Assembly: GCF_033446605.1 (NCBI RefSeq)
Contig: NZ_JAWQUO010000008.1
Coordinates: forward strand, 62,001 to 126,000
Origin: Iodobacter sp025352645
GTDB taxonomy: Bacteria; Pseudomonadota; Gammaproteobacteria; Burkholderiales; Chitinibacteraceae
Direction: 5' to 3'
Length of the DNA: 64,000 nt
Shown here: in pieces, positions 9,158 through 18,636 of the stretch
Layout of the letters: the number at the start of each line of letters is the position of its first letter
Position numbering within the stretch: the first letter of the stretch is position 1
Notes under the pieces: model-generated
Databases searched by the model: none
The model's input: the letters and a program-made list of their open reading frames with translations, nothing else
What the model was told of the DNA's origin: nothing
Position numbers and translations under genes: made by a program

Positions 9158-11277
9158 AAGTGTTGGTATGTCTCACATCGAGTCAATAATTCTTCGTGGC
9201 GGCCGCTATCCATCAGCTCACCTTGCTGCATCACCAAGATAGTGTGTGCATTCACCAATGTAGATAGACGGTGAGAGATCATCACCACGGTTCTACCCAC
9301 GGCAATCTTTGAAAGATTGCTAATAAAAATGGCCTCACTCTCTGGATCTAATGCACTGGCAGCTTCATCTAAGATCAAAATTCGAGGTTTAGCCAATAGC
9401 GAGCGTGCAATAGACAAGCGTTGTTTTTGCCCGCCAGATAGATTGGATGCATTTTCTTCTAATAAGGTGTCGTAGCCCTGTGGCAAACGCTCGATAAACT
9501 CCGCTGCGCCAGAGGCTTCACATGCCGCGACAATATCTTCAAATGAGGCATCGGGCTTGGTAACAATCAAGTTTTCACGCACCGTGCCACGGAATAAAAA
9601 GTTTTCTTGCAACACCACGCCTATTTGTCGGCGCAAATGGGGTAGTTCAATCTCACGCGCATCCATGCCATCAAAACGCACAATCCCCCCTTGTAAGGGA
9701 TAGAGCCCTTGAATGAGCTTGGTTAAGGTGGTTTTTCCAGAGCCGCTGCGCCCTACAATCCCCACCACCGCGCCTGCAGGAATCGTGAAGCTAGTATGGT
9801 TTAACGCGGTAGCCGTAGCGCCTGGGTAACGAAAACTGACTTCATCAAATTTAATTTCACCCACCAATTGTGGCCGCAATCCCCCCGCCCCTACGCGCCC
9901 TTCTGGTGGGCGATTCATCACTTCGCCCATCATTTTTACGGCTAAAGAGGTTTCTTGGTATTCATTGACCAAACCAACCAGCGCAATCAGCGGCTGCACG
10001 ACTCGCCCAGATAGCATTTGAAAACCAATCAAAGCCCCCACCGTCAGGGTTTGATCAAAGACATCTTGAGCACCAATCACAATAATGGTGACGGGCAGTA
10101 ATTTTCCTAGAAAATCAGTGATTGAATTCCCAAAAATAGAGATCTGCCCTACTTTAAAATGCATGCTAATCGCTTCTGCCGAACGCTGATCCCATAAGCG
10201 GCGTTGCATAGGCTCAATCGCCAAGGCTTTTACCGTACGGATGCCATGAATGGTTTCCACCATCATGGCCTGCCGTTGGCCTTCAGCTGAATAAAGTGCA
10301 TTTAGGCGACGCTGAAAAGGCGGCACCATCGCCATAACAATGCCAGCAATGAGCGCAGTAAATAGCAATACAATCAGGGTGAGTTTGCTTGAGTACGAAA
10401 ATAAAATGGGCACAAAAATAATTAAAGACAGTAAATCTAAAGAGGTAAAAAACAATTTTCCGGTTAAAAAGCTGCGTATTTTTTCGAGTTGCTGCATATG
10501 CCGTGCAACCACCCCTGCCGATGTACTTTCAAAATAATCAATAGGCAAAGAAAGTAAATGCCCAAAAGTACGCCGCGTAAGCTTCATATCGATTTTATTT
10601 GTTGCGGCCAGCGTAATAATTTGCCGCAAAAAGCCAAATGCAGAATCAAAAAACAGAGCAAGCACAATACCCGCAGCCAACACCCACAGGGTGGCTACGC
10701 TTTGATGGGAGAGCACTTTATCAATCACTAATTGAAAGAATATAGGGGAAGCAAGGGCTAAAAAATGCATCGCTATTGCTGCAATAAAAATATCGCGAAA
10801 TGCGGCTTTTTGCTTAAGAATTTCTGGAATAAACCAACGTAAACCAAAGGGCTGATTTGGGTCTGCTAATTTATGTTGGCGTTTAGCAAAAAAAACATCC
10901 CCTTCCCAACGAGCGCAAAAGGTGGCTTGATCCTCTAATATCACCGCAGATTGGCTGGCGGCGGGGTCAATCAGGGCAATTTTACTCAAGCCATCGCTGT
11001 CTTGGCGAATCCCCACCACAATCACCGCATGATCAAAAACTGTACGCGCAATAAGTGGAAACACACCCGTTTGCGCTAACAATCCTTCCCAAGTTAGTTT
11101 TTCATTTTTGCCCTTAAGCCCAATATCGCTTGCAATGCGCACTAATACAGCAGGAGCTGGCTCTTCATTGCCCAAGGCATATTCATCAATCAACCGTTCA
11201 GGATTGATTTGTAAGCCATGATGCTGAGCAATCGCAGCTAAGCACTGGATAACGGTGTGTTGTGCGTTAATTGGCAT
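9130..11277 (-). CDS. type I secretion ABC transporter with degenerate C39-like domain
   Basis: Protein of 715 residues. Residues 1 to about 130 align with C39 peptidase domains, but the segment HTVIQCLAAIAQHHG has Thr where the catalytic Cys of ECGxAC should be. It is therefore a C39-like domain that binds substrate without cutting, as in HlyB/RTX exporters. Transmembrane segments occupy about 155-440. The nucleotide-binding domain has Walker A GIVGRSGSGKTT, signature NLSGGQKQRLS, Walker B ILILDEAASALD and an H-loop ISHRLS. It should export the adjacent giant protein using a C-terminal uncleaved signal. A separate promoter is likely, because a terminator stands between it and the giant gene. 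Confidence 0.93.
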   Translation of the reverse strand: MPINAQHTVIQCLAAIAQHHGLQINPERLIDEYALGNEEPAPAVLVRIASDIGLKGKNEKLTWEGLLAQTGVFPLIARTVFDHAVIVVGIRQDSDGLSKIALIDPAASQSAVILEDQATFCARWEGDVFFAKRQHKLADPNQPFGLRWFIPEILKQKAAFRDIFIAAIAMHFLALASPIFFQLVIDKVLSHQSVATLWVLAAGIVLALFFDSAFGFLRQIITLAATNKIDMKLTRRTFGHLLSLPIDYFESTSAGVVARHMQQLEKIRSFLTGKLFFTSLDLLSLIIFVPILFSYSSKLTLIVLLFTALIAGIVMAMVPPFQRRLNALYSAEGQRQAMMVETIHGIRTVKALAIEPMQRRLWDQRSAEAISMHFKVGQISIFGNSITDFLGKLLPVTIIVIGAQDVFDQTLTVGALIGFQMLSGRVVQPLIALVGLVNEYQETSLAVKMMGEVMNRPPEGRVGAGGLRPQLVGEIKFDEVSFRYPGATATALNHTSFTIPAGAVVGIVGRSGSGKTTLTKLIQGLYPLQGGIVRFDGMDAREIELPHLRRQIGVVLQENFLFRGTVRENLIVTKPDASFEDIVAACEASGAAEFIERLPQGYDTLLEENASNLSGGQKQRLSIARSLLAKPRILILDEAASALDPESEAIFISNLSKIAVGRTVVMISHRLSTLVNAHTILVMQQGELMDSGRHEELLTRCETYQHLWHQQTSHL

Positions 11278-11449
11278 TTTTAAACGCTAGATGATTTAAC
11301 AGAGAACGTGCAACGAGAAAGAATAAGCAATTTTCATTTTCATGAAACGCTATTTATTTTTGTAAAGATCAATTTAGCATAGATTATCTAAGCGCTATTT
11401 ATAAACATTAATATTTTATAAATAAAAAACATCTTTAATACACAAAGAC
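11278..11449 (-). promoter_or_regulatory. AT-rich leader of the T1SS/glycan genes
   Basis: This stretch lies between the terminator of the giant gene and the ABC transporter start. It is strongly AT-rich (runs such as ATTTATAAACATTAATATTT near 11395-11415) and contains no credible gene. As all genes from 11277 down to 610 are co-directional with small gaps, this is the most likely promoter region for the exporter and glycan genes. No specific -35/-10 pair is claimed. Confidence 0.4.
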
Positions 11450-11484
11450 AAAAACGGCAAGATGATCAACATCTTGCCGTTTTT
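11450..11484 (-). terminator. Rho-independent terminator after the giant repeat gene
   Basis: Perfect 15-bp stem (11450-11464 with 11470-11484) around a 5-nt loop, with A/T ends that give a U tract in either direction. It lies 40 bp downstream of the giant gene's stop codon and separates it from the exporter genes. Confidence 0.85.
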
Positions 11485-11523
11485 ATATGCTAGCTAAATC
11501 TACCCAAAATCACCGACTATAAG

Positions 11524-14511
11524 CTATTTAGAAGCCAAGATTCCTCCTGGCTGAGGCGTTGCTAGAGCATTCAAACGCAGCGTTTGATCGCTTGATGCCA
11601 TTGGTGTAAGTGCCCCTCCAATCTGTTGCCCATTTGCATCAAATTGTTTCAGCACATCGCTCATTTGATTGACTGCCGTTCCTAGGGCCATGGCAGGAGG
11701 TGTATCAAGCGCCGCATCAATTTGTAATTTAGCGGTGTCTTTACCCACCCCAGCCTGAGCGCTTTCTTCAAAGGCAGAAATCGCTTGCACTAAATCAACC
11801 ACCCGGCTGCGCATATCTGGCTCAACGGCTGGCGGTTGATTGGAGGTATCCGCAACAAACCAAACATCAGCTGCCGCATGGCTACTGCCATCATTCGACT
11901 CGTAGGTAGATTTAAGCCCAATGTAATTGCCGTTGTCTTTTTCGCTGGTTTTACTTACATCCAGATTGAGTTTAGCAATGGCCAAGGAATCCAGCGTTTT
12001 CAGCTCATCAGCTTGGCTTACCCCATCTGCATTGCCATCCACCCAGACACGTAAATCAGAGAAGTGAGCATCATTGCGATCAACCACCCCATTACCATCG
12101 CTATCTAGCTCGGCCAGAGCGGCATAACCATCCTTCGCCTTGCTACCATCGGCCATCACCGTGGAGGTACCAAATAGCTCTTTACCATCATTGATGCTGC
12201 CATCATGGTTGCGATCCATCACAAGCAAGCCGTCTCCTCCTCCTACCCAGCCAGTTTGGGTTTTAACACCACTGGCAAAGAGATCGAATTTCACCCCGTT
12301 CTCAATACTGCTCGTGCTTACGCCATTACCATTCAAATCAAGAATAATTGGGCTACCCAAGGCCAAGTGAGAAATTTGCTCGGTGGTAAACGCCCCAATT
12401 TGTGACGATGTCATCACCATAACCTGAGTCGTAGTCATGGCTGCCACTTGAGTGGTTAACAACGCTTGAATCTGAACCGTGCTAATCGCAATCACTTGCT
12501 GAGTATTAAGCACCGCAATTGCACTGGTTCTTAACACGGCTAGATCTGCCGTTTCGAGTGCGGCAATACTATCCGTCGACAAGGCAAGCACTTGGCTTGA
12601 AGTTAACACCGCCGCTTGCGCAGTCGTTAACGCCACAGCCTGTGCCGAGGTTAAGGCATTCGCTTGTTTTGTAGTCAGCCCAACAAGTGCAGAAGTTGTT
12701 AACGCAGCAAAATCTGTGGTTTCCAGTGCGGCAATATTATTAGTTGAGAACGCAGCAACTTGACTGGAGTTAAGCACTGCCGTCTGCACTGCGGTGAGAG
12801 CAACAATTTGATCGGTTGTGAAGCCAGTCGCAAAACTTGCTGCAGTTAAGGCCACCACTTGATCCGTAGTAAACACGGCCACTTGAGCAGTCGTGAAGGC
12901 TTTCACTTGCGCAGTACTTAATGCTGCAATGCCGCTGGTTCTTAAGACTTGTAGATCGGTCGTTTCCAGAGCAGCAATGCTGCTGGTGGAGAGTGCGGCG
13001 ATTTGGCTGGATGATAGTGTTGCAGCTTGATCTGTGGTCAGAGCTACAGTTTGATCGCTAGTCAATACGCGTACTTGGCTGGTCGACAAGGCGGCAATCG
13101 AGCTGGTGCTCAAGACGGCTACATCACGGGTTTCAAGTGCGGCGATATTGCTGGTGCTGAGCGCGGCCACTTGGCGTGAAGTTAAGACCGCAGCTTGGGC
13201 GGTATTCAGCGCTACCGCTTGATCAGTAGTTAAGCCTGCCAAGGAAGCAGTGCTGAGGTTGACGGCTTGATCGGTGGTTAAGTTGTTTACTTGATCGGTG
13301 GTCAAGGCCTTAACTTGCGCACTGGACAAGACAGCAATGGCGCTGCTGCTAATCACCACTAAATCACGGGTTTCTAGCGCAGCGATATTGCTGGTGCTCA
13401 AAGCTGCCACTTGGCGAGTAGTCAAGACGGCGGCTTGTGCAGTATTCAGTGCAACCGCTTGATCCGTTGTCAAGCCTGCCAAGGAGCTAGAGCTTAAGTT
13501 CACCGCTTGATCGGTGGTGAGATTCGCCACTTGATCTGTGGTAAAGGCCTTGACCTGCGCACTAGAGAGAACAGCAATGGCACTGGTGCTAATCACCGCT
13601 AGATCACGGGTTTCTAGGGCGGCGATATTGCTGGTGCTGAGTGCGGCCACTTGACGTGAAGTCAATACAGCGGCTTGAGCTGTGGTCAGTGCCGCAACTT
13701 GATCGGTACCTAAACCACTGGCCACCACGCTGGTGCTCAGTGCCACCACTTGATCCGTCGTCAAATTAGCGACTTGGGCGGTAGTAAAGGCTTTGGATTG
13801 CGCGGTGCTTAATGCTGCAATACCGCTGGTTCTTAAGACTTGTAGATCGGTGGTTTCCAGAGCCGCAATGCTGTTGGTGGAGAGTGCAGCAATCTGGCTG
13901 GACGACAACGTTGCAGCTTGATCTGTGGTCAGAGCTACAGTTTGATCGCTAGTCAAGACACGCACTTGGCTGGTCGACAAGGCGGCAATCGAGCTGGTAC
14001 TCAGCACGGCTACATCACGGGTTTCTAGAGCGGCGATATTGCTGGTGCTGAGCGCGGCTACTTGGCGTGAAGTTAATACCGCAGCTTGGGCGGTATTCAG
14101 CGCTACCGCTTGATCAGTAGTTAAGCCTGCCAAGGAACTGGTGCTGAGGTTGACGGCTTGATCGGTGGTTAAGTTGTTTACTTGATCGGTGGTCAGGGCC
14201 TTAACTTGCGCACTGGACAAGACGGCAATGGCGCTAGTGCTGATCACCACTAAATCACGGGTTTCTAGGGCAGCGATATTGCTGGTGCTGAAGGCCGCAA
14301 TTTGGCGAGTGGTTAAGACCGCAGCTTGGGCGGTGGTTAAAGCTACCACTTGATCAGAGGTTAAGCCTGCCAAGGAGCTAGAGCTTAAGTTTACCGCTTG
14401 ATCGGTGGTGAGATTCGCCACTTGATCTGTGGTGAAGGCTTTGACCTGCGCACTAGAGAGAACAGCAATGGCACTGGTGCTAATCACCGCTAGATCACGG
14501 GTTTCTAGTGC
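11524..14511 (-). CDS. giant octapeptide-repeat secreted protein, C-terminal part (interrupted by assembly gap)
   Basis: About 995 codons are readable up to the gap at 14512. The first ~700 are tandem octapeptides of the form L-[ST]-[ST]-x-[QN]-[VIA]-x-[AN]. From about 12370 down, the last ~280 residues are unique. They hold DxDxDG-type calcium loops (LDLNGNGVS, MDRNHDGSINDGKE, LDSDGNGVVDRND, VDGNADGVSQADEL) and a tail rich in small residues ending PGGILASK. This C-terminal domain is typical of type I secreted RTX-like proteins, although no GGxGxD nonapeptides are visible. The residues facing the gap continue in frame into 14600-18081 if 159 bases are removed, so this and the next CDS are one gene. 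Likely a cell-surface or extracellular adhesin. Confidence 0.85.
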   Translation of the reverse strand, partial: ALETRDLAVISTSAIAVLSSAQVKAFTTDQVANLTTDQAVNLSSSSLAGLTSDQVVALTTAQAAVLTTRQIAAFSTSNIAALETRDLVVISTSAIAVLSSAQVKALTTDQVNNLTTDQAVNLSTSSLAGLTTDQAVALNTAQAAVLTSRQVAALSTSNIAALETRDVAVLSTSSIAALSTSQVRVLTSDQTVALTTDQAATLSSSQIAALSTNSIAALETTDLQVLRTSGIAALSTAQSKAFTTAQVANLTTDQVVALSTSVVASGLGTDQVAALTTAQAAVLTSRQVAALSTSNIAALETRDLAVISTSAIAVLSSAQVKAFTTDQVANLTTDQAVNLSSSSLAGLTTDQAVALNTAQAAVLTTRQVAALSTSNIAALETRDLVVISSSAIAVLSSAQVKALTTDQVNNLTTDQAVNLSTASLAGLTTDQAVALNTAQAAVLTSRQVAALSTSNIAALETRDVAVLSTSSIAALSTSQVRVLTSDQTVALTTDQAATLSSSQIAALSTSSIAALETTDLQVLRTSGIAALSTAQVKAFTTAQVAVFTTDQVVALTAASFATGFTTDQIVALTAVQTAVLNSSQVAAFSTNNIAALETTDFAALTTSALVGLTTKQANALTSAQAVALTTAQAAVLTSSQVLALSTDSIAALETADLAVLRTSAIAVLNTQQVIAISTVQIQALLTTQVAAMTTTQVMVMTSSQIGAFTTEQISHLALGSPIILDLNGNGVSTSSIENGVKFDLFASGVKTQTGWVGGGDGLLVMDRNHDGSINDGKELFGTSTVMADGSKAKDGYAALAELDSDGNGVVDRNDAHFSDLRVWVDGNADGVSQADELKTLDSLAIAKLNLDVSKTSEKDNGNYIGLKSTYESNDGSSHAAADVWFVADTSNQPPAVEPDMRSRVVDLVQAISAFEESAQAGVGKDTAKLQIDAALDTPPAMALGTAVNQMSDVLKQFDANGQQIGGALTPMASSDQTLRLNALATPQPGGILASK

Positions 14512-14521
14512 NNNNNNNNNN
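14512..14521. other. assembly gap (10 N)
   Basis: Ten consecutive N characters inside the repeat array. The conventional round number suggests a scaffolding placeholder of unknown true size. Repeat copies may be missing here. Confidence 0.99.
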
Positions 14522-14599
14522 CGTGATCTTTGGGCACTAGATCGCCACTAATCGTGGTCACGGTAACGACAAGAGAGATCACGCGTCCAGTTTCGGAAG
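14522..14599. other. mirror-image (letter-reversed) copy of 14434-14511; assembly artefact
   Basis: Read left to right, these 78 bases equal 14434-14511 read right to left without complementing; I compared them base by base and found no mismatch. Natural inversion gives a reverse complement, not a mirror, so this is almost certainly a software error at gap joining. It creates the false C-terminal tail (…AQVNFRNW…) on the upstream half of the giant gene. Confidence 0.95.
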
Positions 14600-14670
14600 T
14601 TGACCTGCGCACTAGAGAGAACAGCAATGGCACTGGTGCTAATCACCGCTAGATCACGGGTTTCTAGTGC
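14600..14670 (-). repeat. 71-bp exact duplicate of 14441-14511 across the gap
   Basis: After the mirror segment the sequence repeats 14441-14511 exactly before continuing with new repeat sequence. This looks like overlapping contig ends that were not merged. Deleting 14512-14670 (159 bases, 53 codons) rejoins both halves in frame. Confidence 0.9.
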
Positions 14671-17600
14671 TGCGATATTGCTGGTGCTGAGTGCGGCCAC
14701 TTGACGTGAAGTCAATACCGCAGCTTGAGCTGTGGTCAGTGCCGCAACTTGATCGGTACCTAAACCACTGGCCACCACGCTGGTGCTCAGTGCCACCACT
14801 TGATCCGTCGTCAAATTAGCGACTTGGGCGGTGGTAAAGGCTTTGGATTGCGCGGTGCTCAATGCTGCAATACCGCTGGTTTTTAACACTTGCAGATCAG
14901 TGGTTTCCAACGCCGCAATACTGAGAGTAGAGAGTGCGGCGATTTGGCTGGATGACAACGTTGCAGCTTGATCTGTAGTCAGAGCAACAGTTTGATCGCT
15001 AGTTAATACGCGCACTTGGCTGGTCGACAAGGCGGCAATCGAGCTGGTGCTCAAGACGGCTACATCACGGGTTTCAAGCGCGGCGATATTGCTGGTGCTG
15101 AGCGCGGCCACTTGGCGTGAAGTTAATACCGCAGCTTGGGCGGTGTTCAGCGCTACCGCTTGATCAGTAGTTAAGCCTACCAAGGAAGCAGTGCTGAGGT
15201 TGACGGCTTGATCGGTGGTCAAGTTGTTTACTTGATCCGTGGTCAGGGCCTTAACTTGCGCACTGGACAAGACGGCAATGGCGCTAGTGCTAATCACCAC
15301 TAAATCACGGGTTTCTAGGGCGGCGATATCACTGGTACTAAAGGCCGCTATTTGGCGCGTGGTTAAAACGGCGGCTTGCGCAGTGGTTAAGGCCGCCACT
15401 TGATCTGTACGCAGCCCAAGCAAAGCACTACTACTTAGGTTAACTGTCTGATCGGTAGTGAGGTTAGCCACTTGATCTGTGGTCAGTGCCTTAACTTGAC
15501 TGCTCGACAATATCGAAGTAGGCAAGGTTGTCAGCACCGCCAAATCACGGGTTTCCAAAGCGGCCACATTATTAGTAGATAAGACGGCAACTTGACGAGA
15601 GCTCAGTACCGCAACTTGAGCGGTCGTTAGAGCGACCACTTGCTCCGTCGTCAAACCATTTGCAACCGCACTGGTACTTAAGGCCACCACTTGATCTGTG
15701 GTTAAATTGCTAATTTGCGTAGTATTAAAAGCGCTCACTTGCGCGGTGCTCAATACGGCAATACCGCTGGTTCTTAATACTTGTAAGTCGGTAGTTTCCA
15801 ATGCCGCAATGCTGCTGGTAGAAAGTGCAGCAATCTGGCTGGACGACAACGTTGCAGCTTGATCCGTGGTCAGCGCGACCGTTTGATCGCTGGTCAAGAC
15901 GCGCACTTGGCTAGTCGACAAAGCAGCAATCGAGTTGGTACTCAGCACAGCTACATCACGGGTTTCAAGGGCGGCGATATTGCTGGTGCTGAGCGCAGCC
16001 ACTTGACGTGAAGTCAAGACCGCAGCTTGATTGCTATTCAGTGCAACCGCTTGATCTGTAGTCAAGCCCGCCAAGGAACCGGTGCTTAAGTTGATCGCTT
16101 GATCGGTGGTCAGATTGGTCACTTGATTAGTCGTCAGCGCTTTAACTTGGGCGCTAGACAAGACCGCAATGGCACTGGTGCTAATCACGACTAAATCACG
16201 GGTTTCTAAGGCCGCAATATTGCTGGTGCTTAAAGCAGCCACTTGACGTGAAGTCAAGACCGCAGCTTGGTTGCTATTCAGTGCAACCGCTTGATCAGTA
16301 GTCAAGCCCGCCAAAGCGCCCGTGCTTAAGTTGACTGCTTGATCGGTGGTAAGGTTCGTCACTTGATCTGTGCTTAAAGCTTTGACTTGCGCGCTAGAGA
16401 GGATAGCAATGGCACTGGTACTGATCACCGCTAAGTCACGGGTTTCTAATGCTGCGATATTACTGGTACTGAGCGCGGCCACTTGACGTGTGGTCAAGAC
16501 TGCAGCTTGATTACTATTCAGCGCAACGGCTTGGTCGGTGGTTAAACCCGCCAAGGCACCCGTGCTTAAGTTGATTGCTTGATCGGTAGTGAGGTTGGTA
16601 ACTTGATCTGTAGTGAAGGCTTTCACTTGCGCGCTAGATAGCACCGCAATTGCGCTGGTACTGATCACCGCTAGATCACGGGTTTCTAGCGCTGCAATAT
16701 TGCTGGTGCTGAGCGCGGCTACTTGGCGAGAGCTCAGCACTGCGGCTTGAGCTGTGGTCAGTGCCGCGACTTGATCCGTGCCTAAACCACTGGCAACCAC
16801 GCTGGTGCTCAAAACCACCACTTGATCTGTGGTTAATGCGGCCACTTGGGCCGTAGTAAAAGCCTTAGATTGCGCGGTGCTTAATGCAGCAATGCCACTG
16901 GTTTTTAACACTTGTAGATCGGTGGTTTCTAGTGCCGCGATACTGCTGGTAGAGAGGGCCGCAATTTGGCTAGAGGAGAGTGTTGCAGCTTGATCTGTGG
17001 TGAGCGCTACAGTTTGATCGCTGGTTAAGACGCGCACTTGGCTGGTCGACAAGGCAGCAATCGAGTTGGTACTCAGCACAGCTACATCACGGGTTTCAAG
17101 GGCGGCGATATTGCTGGTGCTGAGCGCAGCCACTTGACGTGAAGTCAAGACCGCAGCTTGGTTGCTATTCAGTGCAACCGCTTGATCTGTAGTCAAGCCC
17201 GCCAAAGCGCTGGTGCTTAAGTTGATCGCTTGATCGGTGGTCAGATTGGTCACTTGATCAGTCGTCAGCGCTTTAACTTGGGCGCTAGACAAGACCGCAA
17301 TGGCACTGGTGCTAATCACGACTAAATCACGGGTTTCTAAGGCCGCAATATTGCTGGTGCTTAAGGCGGCCACTTGACGTGAAGTCAAGACCGCAGCTTG
17401 GTTGCTATTCAGTGCAACCGCTTGATCGGTGGTTAAACCCGCCAAAGCGCCCGTGCTTAAGTTCACGGCTTGATCGGTGGTAAGGTTCGTCACTTGATCT
17501 GTGCTTAAAGCTTTGACTTGTGCACTAGAGAGGATGGCAATCGCACTGGTACTGATCACCGCTAGATCACGAGTTTCTAGGGCGGCGATATTGCTGGTAC

Positions 17601-18081
17601 TAAGCGCGGCCACTTGGCGAGAGCTCAGCACTGCCGCTTGGGCGGTGGTGAGGGCTGCAACTTGATCGGTGCCTAAACCACTGGCAACCACGCTGGTACT
17701 CAGAGCAACCACTTGATCGGTAGTCAAAGTGGCGACTTGGGCGGTGGTAAAAGCTTTGGATTGCGCGGTGCTTAATGCCGCAATACCGCTGGTTTTTAAC
17801 ACTTGTAGATCAGTGGTTTCCAGCGCCGCGATGCTGCTGGTGGAAAGTGCGGCGATTTGGCTGGACGACAACGTTGCAGCTTGATCCGTAGTTAGGGCGA
17901 CAGTTTGATCACTGGTTAAGGCACGTATCTGGGCAGTGCTAAGTACCGCCACTTGGGATGTAGTCAGCGCCATAAATTGGCTGGTGCTGAGCTCCGCTAT
18001 AATTGCTGTATTAAAGCCAGCAATTTGCTGGGTGGTAAGTGCAGCAATTTGACTTGTTGTCAGACCCGTAACGAAGCTCAT
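14600..18081 (-). CDS. giant octapeptide-repeat secreted protein, N-terminal part
   Basis: Starts at ATG 18081 with AAGGAAT about 9 nt upstream and reads MSFVTGLTTSQIAALTTQQI, so the repeats begin within the first ten residues. There is no cleavable signal peptide, as expected for a type I secretion substrate exported by a C-terminal signal. About 1,160 codons of octapeptides follow before the artefactual junction. Repaired, the full protein would be about 2,132 residues, perhaps more if repeat copies were lost in the gap. The Ser/Thr content, small hydrophobic core positions and regular 8-residue period suggest an extended solenoid or rod; the fold is not known to me. Ser/Thr positions are candidate sites for the adjacent OGT-like enzyme. 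Confidence 0.85.
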
Positions 18082-18636
18082 TTTATATATTCCTTAACTA
18101 GTTCTTAATACACAACACCGATGCATGACTTCAAAAATCGGCCTACCCAACAACCGCCAAAATGACCCATTTGGACTACCAATGATGTATCGGCAAAAGC
18201 TTAAGTAACTTTATGTCAAGATCATAAGGTGCTTGCACCCTAAATGCCATGTAAGGAAAATAACAATTGAATATAGATTTTGCGCTTGTATTTTTGACTT
18301 GCGTTCACCACTAATCAGCATTTCTCACCCAAGTAATTTAAACGTGAGCAGCGACACAACGCCTTGTTTGCAAATCAACTTCATCAAATTACATACTACT
18401 GACTACGTTAATGAACCCTTAGCGGCAGCGCTAAGCCGAAACACCTCACTAAGATATAGATATGCATAATCACAAATGCCAAGCATTAAAAACAGCCTTA
18501 CAAAATACATATAAAATTCATTTAAAAACGATGAAATAACATTATTTTTTATGGTTTTCTTACTGCAATTAATGCGTAGAAATCACATAAAAATTTCCCG
18601 ATAAAATGCGCTTTTATTGTAAGTGCGAGCTAATTT
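18082..18636. other. AT-rich intergenic region upstream of the giant gene
   Basis: 555 bp without a credible gene; a 78-codon plus-strand frame at 18233-18469 has no family signature or Shine-Dalgarno. It should contain the promoter for the giant gene (minus strand) and the 3' region of the HAD gene. Long A/T runs occur near 18480-18610. I see no clear operator. Confidence 0.5.

Larger units (their letters stand above)
12370..18054 (-). repeat. tandem octapeptide-coding repeat (24-bp units, 240-bp higher-order unit)
   Basis: The tract encodes more than 200 octapeptides. Ten successive octapeptides, starting from the one reading LETRD, recur as an 80-residue (240-bp) higher-order unit; copies of the DNA run ATCACGGGTTTCTA are spaced 240 bp apart in several places. 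A recurrent nine-residue variant (e.g. LSTSVVASG before LGTDQ) interrupts the phase at intervals. Copies differ mainly at synonymous or conservative positions, so the array has expanded by duplication. I see no Cys, Trp or Tyr in the repeats. Confidence 0.9.

Noticed and set aside
14522..14599. Mirror repeat as a possible triplex (H-DNA) structure or regulatory mirror sequence
   Set aside because: It is not purine- or pyrimidine-rich, is adjacent to an N gap, and is followed by an exact duplicate of the contig end; an assembly error explains all three.
12370..18054. CRISPR-like array because of regular short repeats
   Set aside because: The 24-bp period is continuous coding sequence in frame with no unique spacers; it is a protein repeat.
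18233..18469. 78-codon plus-strand frame upstream of the giant gene
   Set aside because: No Shine-Dalgarno, biased composition, no recognisable domain.
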